Shown in pieces: positions 24,049 through 28,883 of a stretch of DNA of 28,883 bases. Position 1 is the first letter of the stretch. Each line of letters begins with the position of its first letter. Position numbers and translations under genes: made by a program. The notes under the pieces are model-generated. The model saw nothing but the letters and a program-made list of their open reading frames with translations. It was not told the origin of the DNA and searched no databases. Origin of the DNA: a virus; IMG/VR virus record IMGVR_UViG_3300035698_013279, positions 1 through 28,883 of that record; one strand, written 5' to 3'.

Positions 24049-24260
24049 AAGTATCGCACGTAGCTGAACGGTACCACGGCACTTTCACCAATATCTCATA
24101 TTGCGGAAAAGTGATGCGGAAAGAAGTAGGATTTACTCAGGCTGGGCATCTACTCAATGCCGAATCGAAAGGACCTGGGTTGCAACAGCCCTGGAAAAAA
24201 TGTTTGAAAGCAATTCGGAAACAAATCAATATAATCTGTGAGAGAGAAGGTGTTAAATGA
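24045..24260 (+). CDS. Small basic protein
   Basis: This 71-residue protein begins MKVSHVAERYHGTFTNISYC and ends KKCLKAIRKQINIICEREG. ATGA overlaps exist at both ends, so it belongs firmly to the operon. It has one Cys near the start and two near the C-terminus, no clear zinc pattern. No family is recognised. Confidence 0.6.
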   Translation: MKVSHVAERYHGTFTNISYCGKVMRKEVGFTQAGHLLNAESKGPGLQQPWKKCLKAIRKQINIICEREGVK

Positions 24261-24436
24261 AAGAGTTCGGAAAGATAATTGCTATCACACTCTTAACATC
24301 CCTCTGTACTAGTGCTGCTAATGAAATCATACCCTGGGTGAAGAAGAAACTTAAAAAGAAAAAAGAACCTGTGCAAATTGTAATCTATGGTAATGGCCAT
24401 GATGTCATTGTGGAGGATGGAGCACTCGATGAATGA
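24257..24436 (+). CDS. Small membrane-anchored protein
   Basis: This 59-residue protein has an N-terminal hydrophobic segment (KIIAITLLTSLCTSAANEII, residues 6-25), a basic stretch (VKKKLKKKKE) and a beta-like end (VQIVIYGNGHDVIVEDG). It looks like a single-pass protein with the charged part in the cytoplasm, or a secreted protein. It overlaps the previous stop by ATGA and the next start by ATG 24429. Function unknown. Confidence 0.6.
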   Translation: MKEFGKIIAITLLTSLCTSAANEIIPWVKKKLKKKKEPVQIVIYGNGHDVIVEDGALDE

Positions 24437-24797
24437 ATATGACAAACTAGTTATCGCTTTTAGTGCTGCTGATCTTCGTTTCACACACAGTTTATGTGCA
24501 CGGAGTGGGTTGGGTGTGATTGTTGAGGCGTTTGATACGTTCGACGATGCCTGGAAATGGTTGAAGCAATATAAAAACCCACCTAAAACAGGTACATCTC
24601 TCTTAGTTCAAAAAGTTTTCAATGACAATACATACAATAAAGGATGGCTCAGATTTGATGTGTCAGAACTTCGGTCTGTAAAAATCATACTGGGAAGTAA
24701 AACACTAATTCAATTTAAGGGACATGTTGAAACATATGAAATTGAGTTTGACTATAAAACCCTGATTAAAATATGGAAGGAATATTTACAACAATGA
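24429..24797 (+). CDS. Hypothetical protein
   Basis: This 122-residue protein, MNEYDKLVIAFSAADLRFTH, is alpha/beta. Strand-helix units include GLGVIVEAFDTFDDAWKWLK and VKIILGSKTLIQFKGHVETY. I chose ATG 24429 because it overlaps the previous stop; an earlier in-frame ATG at 24387 is inside that gene. The fold might bind a small protein or nucleotide, but nothing decisive is seen. Confidence 0.62.
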   Translation: MNEYDKLVIAFSAADLRFTHSLCARSGLGVIVEAFDTFDDAWKWLKQYKNPPKTGTSLLVQKVFNDNTYNKGWLRFDVSELRSVKIILGSKTLIQFKGHVETYEIEFDYKTLIKIWKEYLQQ

Positions 24798-25157
24798 ACA
24801 ATGAAAAACTAGACAGCACCATAGAAACAATGACACTAATCAATCTCACCGCAAGGACGTTTACTCACCCCAACAACGTTTACTCACCCCAACAAAGAAA
24901 TGATAGTGGCCACTATAAAGCGATTAGCGCTAAAAGGAAAAAAGTTAGTATCTATAGTTGAAGAAGGGTCTGAAATTATTGCCACTTGGCATGGTGATGT
25001 AAGGCTGATATTTAGGGGAGATGGATATGATCAGCCTTACACAGTTTATGTCGTAGATAAGTTCTGGAAACCTACAATGGAATGGATGAGATATTGCACA
25101 AAAAACAACACAACTCTCATCATTGACCTGATGGCAGATATGGCTAGATATGAGTAA
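24794..25157 (+). pseudogene. Early gene split by a 19-bp tandem duplication (frameshift)
   Basis: ATG 24794 starts a frame that stops at 24961 after 55 codons, and a second frame runs from 24900 (MIVATIKRLALKGKKLVSIV) to 25157. The 19-base unit ACGTTTACTCACCCCAACA is repeated back-to-back at 24857-24894. Removing one copy makes the length 345 bases (115 codons), and the two parts join as RTFTHPNKEMIVATIKRLAL. The ancestral product would be 114 residues of alpha/beta type. The copy may be a true break, a slippage switch, or an assembly error. The downstream half has an ATG of its own and could still be translated. Confidence 0.72.
24857..24894 (+). repeat. 19-bp tandem duplication
   Basis: Two perfect adjacent copies of ACGTTTACTCACCCCAACA (24857-24875 and 24876-24894). 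The unit length is not a multiple of three, so it shifts the frame of the surrounding gene. Confidence 0.9.
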
Positions 25158-25344
25158 ACGCAATATTACATTTTCATGTGTGTGGGTTCAGTACACTGCC
25201 CCATATTATAGTCTCTACGAAATCAGCTATTATGACAATGGAAAGACAATGACATCACAAAGAATATTCAGAGATCGTTTTTCACGAAAAGAAGTAGCAT
25301 CATTTGTCAAACGTGAACTCGATTTCATTCTAGGAGAATCATAA
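25150..25344 (+). CDS. Small hypothetical protein (paralogous pair, member 1)
   Basis: This 64-residue protein is beta-rich: VWVQYTAPYYSLYEISYYDN then a basic half (GKTMTSQRIFRDRFSRKEVA). The ...YEISYY... core resembles YEVSYY in the next gene, so the two may be related by duplication. The overlap with the split gene is eight bases. No function known. Confidence 0.62.
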   Translation: MSKRNITFSCVWVQYTAPYYSLYEISYYDNGKTMTSQRIFRDRFSRKEVASFVKRELDFILGES

Positions 25345-25550
25345 TGTCCGGGGTCTCATACATCTACATACTTACAGAATTCATTCAAGGTAGGGTTGAT
25401 TCTCATTACGAGGTTAGTTATTACTGCCGTCTAGGAACTGCTGGATTTCATATTGAGCGACGGCATAAAGTTTCAATACCTAAACGCCTAGTAAATGGAA
25501 TTTTCGTAGGAGAAGATTTCACACTGATCAGAAAGAAAATTATATCATGA
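25344..25550 (+). CDS. Small hypothetical protein (paralogous pair, member 2)
   Basis: This 68-residue protein is beta-rich: IYILTEFIQGRVDSHYEVSY, then a basic hairpin (ERRHKVSIPKRLVNGIF). It shares the [FY]...YE[IV]SYY pattern with the preceding gene. The start is a one-base TAATG overlap. It is likely co-translated with it. Confidence 0.62.
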   Translation: MSGVSYIYILTEFIQGRVDSHYEVSYYCRLGTAGFHIERRHKVSIPKRLVNGIFVGEDFTLIRKKIIS

Positions 25551-25621
25551 AAAAGAAGTTAGATGAACGACTATTCTTTCACCTGTGTTGTTCGTGCTGC
25601 CATGAGGGAGGGAAATGCTAG
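25547..25621 (+). CDS. Very small Cys-rich peptide, alternative frame
   Basis: A 24-residue frame in an ATGA overlap with the previous gene reads MKKKLDERLFFHLCCSCCHE GGKC. Five Cys and two His in 13 residues could bind one zinc. It overlaps the 25563 gene almost entirely in another frame. It may be a real microprotein or chance; the ATGA coupling is the only positive sign. Confidence 0.35.
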   Translation: MKKKLDERLFFHLCCSCCHEGGKC

Positions 25622-25688
25622 AACTGGATGGATCACAGTAGAAGGACAATGGGAGTTAACCAACAATCCAGAGAAATGGGAAGTATGA
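25563..25688 (+). CDS. Small hypothetical protein
   Basis: This 41-residue frame (MNDYSFTCVVRAAMREGNAR TGWITVEGQWELTNNPEKWEV) links the previous gene and the next: its stop overlaps the next ATG (ATGA). It is a plausible short beta protein with Trp-rich end. The ribosome site (AGAAG) is weak. I favour it over the 24-residue overlapping peptide because its end fits the operon's coupling pattern. Confidence 0.5.
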   Translation: MNDYSFTCVVRAAMREGNARTGWITVEGQWELTNNPEKWEV

Positions 25689-25939
25689 ACTACTCCGAAT
25701 ACCGATTACAATTACCGTCAGGATATTACTATCGGTGTTTGCGCAAGTTGCTCGACCGATATATCCACCCTAAAGAAAAGGTTAGTGGCCATGAGTGGTT
25801 TAATATTGAAAGAGGGGAAACTGTTGTTGTCTTTTCGACATACCCAGAACAGTTTGTTCTGCACGTTATGACCACCACTGTGGGAGGCAAATACCCACTA
25901 ACCCATGGGCATTTGAAAAGCTCTATAAGAGGAGAATAG
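25685..25939 (+). CDS. Hypothetical protein
   Basis: This 84-residue protein starts at ATG 25685 in an ATGA overlap (MNYSEYRLQLPSGYYYRCLR). A longer in-frame start at 25628 lies inside the previous gene and is unlikely. It is basic with helix LLDRYIHPKEKV and beta strands GETVVVFSTYPEQFVLHVMT. No family recognised. Confidence 0.65.
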   Translation: MNYSEYRLQLPSGYYYRCLRKLLDRYIHPKEKVSGHEWFNIERGETVVVFSTYPEQFVLHVMTTTVGGKYPLTHGHLKSSIRGE

Positions 25940-25943
25940 AATT

Positions 25944-26393
25944 ATGGAACATCTAAGCTATCTAAGTGAAAACAGAAAACATCGAAACCGAGTCTATGAG
26001 ATATTGGGTATGGTATGTAGACTGTTAGAAGTAAGAGCAAACACTCATGACATCACCAAAACTCAAGAGCCTGAACTAACTGGCTTCTCAGAATCATATG
26101 AAGGGTTAAGGGGGTTGACTTATGGGTCGTCTGAATATATGGAACGATTACTTGAACTTAAACCCTACTTAGACATACACTACAAAAACAACCTGCATCA
26201 CCCTGAACACTATAAAAATGGGATAGAGAGTATGACGCTAATAGATATCGTCGAAATGCTAGCTGACTGGCTAGCCGCCACTGAAAAACATGAGGACGGA
26301 GATATTAACGTATCTATCAATCACAATCAAAAGCGGTATAAAATATCAGATCAGCTAACTCAAATCTTTAGAAACACAGTGAAAGTATTATGA
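25944..26393 (+). CDS. DUF5662-like protein
   Basis: This 149-residue protein is largely helical. It has THDITKTQEPELTGF (about residues 34-48), HYKNNLHHPEHYKNGI (about 79-94) and MTLIDIVEMLADWLAATEKH (about 96-115). His-rich motifs of the type HD...HHPEH...D..EMLADW.AAT recur in the DUF5662 family, found in phages and Firmicutes; they resemble metal-binding sites of HD-like hydrolases, but activity is unproven. Ribosome site AGGAG lies upstream. It ends in an ATGA overlap with the next gene. Confidence 0.72.
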   Translation: MEHLSYLSENRKHRNRVYEILGMVCRLLEVRANTHDITKTQEPELTGFSESYEGLRGLTYGSSEYMERLLELKPYLDIHYKNNLHHPEHYKNGIESMTLIDIVEMLADWLAATEKHEDGDINVSINHNQKRYKISDQLTQIFRNTVKVL

Positions 26394-26590
26394 GAGATAT
26401 CTATCGCAAGGACTATTCAAATTATAACGGGGATAATAATGAAGAAGTGTTTATAACATACTTTTCCTCACTGAAAAAGTGTGTAGACCATGCTCACAGT
26501 ATAGGCCATACACACTTCAACCCTGGCAAGCTAATCAGTTTTCATTACCACAGCAAAAACGTAGCTGTGAATAGGGTGGTGGTCTGCTGA
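26390..26590 (+). CDS. Small hypothetical protein
   Basis: This 66-residue protein has MRDIYRKDYSNYNGDNNEEV then a helix SLKKCVDHAHSIGHTHFNPG with several His (DHAHSIGHTHF) that could bind metal, and a C-terminal strand (VAVNRVVVC). ATGA overlaps upstream; the stop overlaps the next ATG by one base. No family recognised. Confidence 0.6.
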   Translation: MRDIYRKDYSNYNGDNNEEVFITYFSSLKKCVDHAHSIGHTHFNPGKLISFHYHSKNVAVNRVVVC

Positions 26591-26880
26591 TGTTTGTTCT
26601 AGAAATTTTGGACGATGGCGGCTGGCGTAGTCGGGGTAAATATTTCACTAAACAAAAAGCACTACTGAGATCTGCGAGGTATAAAGAATGGAAAGTATCT
26701 GAAGAGGTATATACGCTCATCATTTACCGTTCATCCTGGCGAGAATCGATTAAAAGTAAAACTAATTTTGACACTTTAACACAAGCATATAGGTTTGCTG
26801 GTGACGAAAAATACTGGGACATAAGAGCAGACTTGGCCTTACTCCAAATGCAAGAGGTGAGCGCTAATGAAAATTCCTAA
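26590..26880 (+). CDS. Small hypothetical protein
   Basis: This 96-residue protein begins MFVLEILDDGGWRSRGKYFT. It has a helix KQKALLRSARYKEWKVSEEV and a strand TLIIYRSSW, then KSKTNFDTLTQAYRFAGDEK. Its start overlaps the previous stop by one base (TGATG). The pattern of a strand-Trp-strand-helix start is shared by several small proteins in this operon, but similarity is too weak to claim paralogy. No function known. Confidence 0.62.
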   Translation: MFVLEILDDGGWRSRGKYFTKQKALLRSARYKEWKVSEEVYTLIIYRSSWRESIKSKTNFDTLTQAYRFAGDEKYWDIRADLALLQMQEVSANENS

Positions 26881-27004
26881 GAGAAACAAACGCAAATGCT
26901 CTCGTCACAAGTATATGAAAGCCTATTATCAGAGACTCCATGGAAAGCCCCGCTTATATCGTATAGGGTGGGCACAACTCATAGAAGACACTACCCATAA
27001 GTGA
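26867..27004 (+). CDS. Small basic protein, last gene of the main early operon
   Basis: This 45-residue protein (MKIPKRNKRKCSRHKYMKAY...) is strongly basic at the N-terminus and would bind nucleic acid. The ribosome site GAGGTGA with six to seven bases of spacing is very good. It overlaps the previous gene by 14 bases and ends 18 bases before the first palindrome of the array. Confidence 0.62.
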   Translation: MKIPKRNKRKCSRHKYMKAYYQRLHGKPRLYRIGWAQLIEDTTHK

Positions 27005-27021
27005 ACCACTAATACTCATCG

Positions 27022-27042
27022 GATTCTTACGGCGTAAGAATC
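27022..27042. repeat. Palindrome array, copy A
   Basis: The arms GATTCTTAC and GTAAGAATC flank GGC, a 9-3-9 perfect palindrome. It extends the core TCTTACNNNGTAAGA by three bases on each side. Confidence 0.8.
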
Positions 27043-27088
27043 ATGGCTAAATTCTACTCTCTCATTTACACAATCTAATACCCACTCG

Positions 27089-27109
27089 GATTCTTACGCC
27101 GTAAGAATC
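27089..27109. repeat. Palindrome array, copy B
   Basis: Same arms as copy A (GATTCTTAC / GTAAGAATC), with centre GCC, the complement of copy A's GGC. Confidence 0.8.
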
Positions 27110-27155
27110 ATGGCTAAATTCTACTCTCTCATTTACACAATCTAATACCCACTCA

Positions 27156-27176
27156 CATTCTTACGCCGTAAGAATG
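27156..27176. repeat. Palindrome array, copy C
   Basis: Arms CATTCTTAC and GTAAGAATG, centre GCC. It ends directly before the triple-HTH gene's stop codon. Confidence 0.8.
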
Positions 27177-27177
27177 G

Positions 27178-27723
27178 TTACTTTACATGATTCCATGATT
27201 TCCTTCGTTTAATATCAGATATCGTACCAGGAGTAACCCCAAATTTCTTAGCTATCTCAACACCACTTAATATACCTATCAGTTTCCTTATCGCAATAAC
27301 ATCTATCTCAGTTAACTTAGCATTGCCATTAGAACGCCCGATACACTTCGATACTCTTGAATATGGCCCTTTCCATAGATAATGCCACGATTTACCAGTG
27401 TATATGTCTCTGATGGCAGCCATACTTACTTTATATAAACATGCAACGTCTCCTAACTCCATATCCGTCAAAAATAAACGATTGATTTCGATCACCTGAT
27501 CTCGACTTAATTTACCTGTGTGATGAGGTATTATTCTAGCTTTAGGATATGGACCCCTATACAGCCACTTCCAAGTCTTTCCATTAACAATGCTATACAC
27601 TGTAGATAGAGATACATTAAATCTCTCAGCTATAGCACAACGTGTTTCCATGGAAAGCAACCTTTCCACAATTTTAACAACATCACTCTCAGTTAACTTA
27701 GCATTTGCCCTTCGAACTTTCAT
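27178..27723 (-). CDS. Triple helix-turn-helix DNA-binding protein
   Basis: This 181-residue protein is three tandem modules of ~60 residues: KLTESDVVKIVERLLS...IAERFNVSLSTVYSIVNGKTW (about 10-53), KLSRDQVIEINRLFL...VACLYKVSMAAIRDIYTGKSW (about 71-113), and AKLTEIDVIAIRKL...IAKKFGVTPGTISDIKRRKSW (about 135-177). Each is a helix-turn-helix like those at the C-termini of HNH homing endonucleases, but no HNH or other nuclease part is present. It is probably a sequence-specific DNA-binding factor, or a remnant of such a nuclease. It has its own promoter and AGGAGG site. The palindrome array lies just past its stop. Confidence 0.78.
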   Translation of the reverse strand: MKVRRANAKLTESDVVKIVERLLSMETRCAIAERFNVSLSTVYSIVNGKTWKWLYRGPYPKARIIPHHTGKLSRDQVIEINRLFLTDMELGDVACLYKVSMAAIRDIYTGKSWHYLWKGPYSRVSKCIGRSNGNAKLTEIDVIAIRKLIGILSGVEIAKKFGVTPGTISDIKRRKSWNHVK

Positions 27724-27740
27724 TAGATCCTCCTATCTAT

Positions 27741-27763
27741 AGTATAGCACACTTTCAACCCAA
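27741..27763 (-). promoter_or_regulatory. Leftward promoter for the triple-HTH gene
   Basis: The extended -10 is GTGTGCTATACT on the minus strand (TATACT at 27746-27741). The -35 is weak (GCACAT at 17 bases). An AGGAGG ribosome site lies between it and the ATG at 27723. Confidence 0.65.
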
Positions 27764-28122
27764 ATGTGCTCCAATAATGAAAAAAAGCCACTCCGTACCC
27801 CTTTGATGGGCCGAAAAACGTGTGAATCAGAAAATTTAATGATCCGATCACTTGCATGTTGCGCTGTTCATCAGTGTCTGCGCGCCCTTGGCGCTGCCAC
27901 CCTAGCCATGTAGGGGAGTAGGAGCTGTTCTCCAGTACACTATGACCATGTTGCCCCTCGTGTTATGCTCTATCACAGGTTGGCACGGTGTTGTATACCT
28001 ACTCTCAAGCCCTGTGCTACGATGATACATGATATGGTCACGCTATGATGTGGTATAGGCGTTGATTGGCGTGTATAGGGTGGTATTGCCCTACGTGATT
28101 CTAGAAATTACTTTGTTGGCTT

Positions 28123-28135
28123 TGACAAATTGTCA
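28123..28135. promoter_or_regulatory. Palindrome TGACAAATTGTCA over a -35-like TTGACA
   Basis: A perfect 6-1-6 palindrome overlaps TTGACA at 28122-28127. A poor -10 (TGTACT) lies 17 bases on. It may be an operator or chance. Confidence 0.3.
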
Positions 28136-28200
28136 CATGATTACTGTACTAATACGGTAATACAATCGCCATAGTGACCATATCATCGTGCATGCACTAC

Positions 28201-28336
28201 CATAGCCTACGTATTATCACCTATGATACACATGCAATACCCTATTATCACCAATAATTACATGCACTAGCCTACCCTATGCCATAGCCTACGTATTATC
28301 ACCAATGGCACACATGCAATACCCTATTATCACCAA
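28201..28336. repeat. Two 54-bp imperfect direct repeats
   Basis: 28201-28254 and 28283-28336 both read CATAGCCTACGTATTATCAC ... CACATGCAATACCCTATTAT ... CACCAA, with three differences near the middle. TATCACC also recurs within each copy and again at 28595. The repeats lie 82 bases apart. Confidence 0.75.
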
Positions 28337-28395
28337 TGGCACTAGACCGTAATGCAATCACGATACTTGCGCAAGAACTGTGGTGTCCATTGTAG

Positions 28396-28425
28396 GTGTG
28401 CTGTGCTGTGCTGTGCTGTGCTGTG
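28396..28425. repeat. CTGTG microsatellite
   Basis: Five perfect CTGTG units follow a GTGTG start. This is a simple 5-base tandem run prone to slippage. Confidence 0.85.
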
Positions 28426-28463
28426 GTACTGCGAGGGTACTGCGAGGGTACTGCGAGGGTACT
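28426..28463. repeat. 11-bp tandem repeat GTACTGCGAGG
   Basis: Three full units (28426-28436, 28437-28447, 28448-28458) and a partial GTACT fourth follow directly on the CTGTG run. Confidence 0.85.
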
Positions 28464-28464
28464 A

Positions 28465-28529
28465 CCCTGTAAGAATCCCAACACGTGCTGTGCTATTAAT
28501 TTCTGCCGCGACCTATACTTAGGTATAGG
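28465..28529 (+). promoter_or_regulatory. Possible promoter and short hairpin (candidate RNA gene)
   Basis: A half-palindrome CTGTAAGAATC (28468-28478) is followed, after a gap like that at the leftward dNMP kinase promoter, by TGTGCTATTAAT. A 7-bp hairpin, CCTATAC-TTAG-GTATAGG, lies at 28512-28529. No gene follows. A short phage RNA is conceivable but unproven. Confidence 0.35.
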
Positions 28530-28802
28530 GCAAGGGCAAATAGTGGCTATATGATAGTGTGTCGGCCTCCTCATGGGTGAGATAGTGGGCAAATATCACC
28601 AATACGTGATCATATCACGTTCAAAAAAAAAACTTGAACATAAGAAAAATTGAAACGAGGATAGAATCTATCCTGGATGGGGGTGACGTGTAGACAGTAA
28701 TAAAGGCTTGAGAAAGGATAGGGTATGGAGGGTATGGAGGATAGGCTTAATAAGAGCGTGGTAAAGGATAGGGTAGGTAGGTGGACAGCGGTATAGGCTA
28801 CT

Positions 28803-28883
28803 TAGTAATAGAATCCTAGTTAGTAATAGAATCCTAGTTAGTAATAGAATCCTAGTTAGTAATAGAATCCTAGTTAGTAATAG
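28803..28883. repeat. 18-bp tandem repeat running off the right edge
   Basis: TAGTAATAGAATCCTAGT occurs four times in a row from 28803 and a fifth copy is cut by the window end. The array is probably longer than seen. Confidence 0.9.

Larger units (their letters stand above)
27022..27176. repeat. 67-bp-period array of three palindromes
   Basis: Three 21-bp palindromes start at 27022, 27089 and 27156, spaced 67 bases apart. The two 46-base intervening segments are identical except for the last base (ATGGCTAAATTC... to ...ACTCG or ACTCA). The array occupies the gap between the early operon's last stop (27004) and the stop of the convergent triple-HTH gene (27178). It is not a CRISPR, because the 'spacers' are the same and no cas gene is present. 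Confidence 0.85.
27764..28883. other. Repeat-rich non-coding region
   Basis: No convincing gene is present in either strand. A 97-codon minus-strand frame at 28299-28592 consists of translated repeats and has no ribosome site. The region contains two imperfect 54-bp direct repeats, a pentanucleotide run, an 11-bp run, an 18-bp run at the edge and a G-rich, purine-rich tract around 28720-28790. Possible roles are an origin of replication, a packaging or genome-end region, or a non-coding RNA locus. Confidence 0.6.

Noticed and set aside
27022-27176. The three palindromes with equal spacing as a CRISPR array
   Set aside because: The two intervening segments are identical apart from one base, the repeat unit is a perfect palindrome, and no cas gene is near. 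Tandem duplication explains it.
27022-27176. Palindromes as bidirectional intrinsic terminators between convergent genes
   Set aside because: The stems are AT-rich and there is no T-run on either side. The same element also occurs upstream of starts where a terminator would be harmful.
28299-28592. A 97-codon minus-strand open frame in the repeat region
   Set aside because: It is a translation of CTGTG and 11-bp repeats (TAQHSTAQH-like) with no ribosome site or known domain.
27764-28883. tRNA or other standard RNA gene in the non-coding region
   Set aside because: I found no cloverleaf with a TTCRA-type loop and no acceptor stem. Some GC-rich patches near 27880-27950 can pair weakly but show no standard structure.

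Overview
The window is part of a tailed double-stranded DNA phage or prophage genome, AT-rich by eye. The tail tube, tape measure and tail-assembly genes indicate a long non-contractile (siphovirus-type) tail. The head genes are of the kind first described in Mu-like phages: a DUF935 portal, a Mu-I-like protease fused to scaffold, a DUF1320 connector and a virion-morphogenesis protein. Strong AGGAGG-type ribosome sites and TGnTATAAT promoters point to a bacterial host read by a sigma-70-type polymerase. I cannot name the host.

Layout. Positions 1-15,572 are late structural genes, all leftward: terminase large subunit, portal, protease/scaffold, decoration protein, major capsid protein, head-tail connectors, tail terminator candidate, tail tube, a pair of tail chaperones with a predicted -1 frameshift, tape measure, distal-tail protein, and a minor tail protein cut by the left edge. 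From a divergent promoter region at about 15.6 kb, rightward genes run to 18,448: two proteins of unknown role (one with a zinc-binding tail), a DNA methyltransferase and two unknowns. Two leftward genes follow (Dam-like adenine methyltransferase and dNMP kinase). A second rightward operon runs from 20,014 to 27,004, with about 20 tightly overlapping small genes. These include a metallophosphoesterase, a PDDEXK-type nuclease, an ECF-like sigma factor, several small zinc-binding proteins and a DUF5662 protein. A leftward gene at 27.2-27.7 kb encodes three tandem helix-turn-helix modules. The last 1.15 kb is non-coding and crowded with short repeats.

The most unusual signal is a palindrome, TCTTAC-NNN-GTAAGA, present exactly eight times. 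Five copies are dispersed at gene boundaries, in a divergent promoter region, or upstream of a likely internal scaffold start. Three lie in a 67-bp-period array beside the triple-HTH gene. It looks like the target of a phage-wide DNA-binding regulator, or an RNA hairpin used at operon joints. I also see a promoter motif (GTGCTAT) shared by four or five start sites, a 19-bp tandem duplication that splits one early gene into two frames, and a 70-residue duplication inside the tape measure.

No small terminase, lysis, integrase, polymerase or helicase gene is recognisable here, so the window is only part of the genome. The 18-bp repeats running off the right edge may be where an assembly stopped or where a genome end lies.
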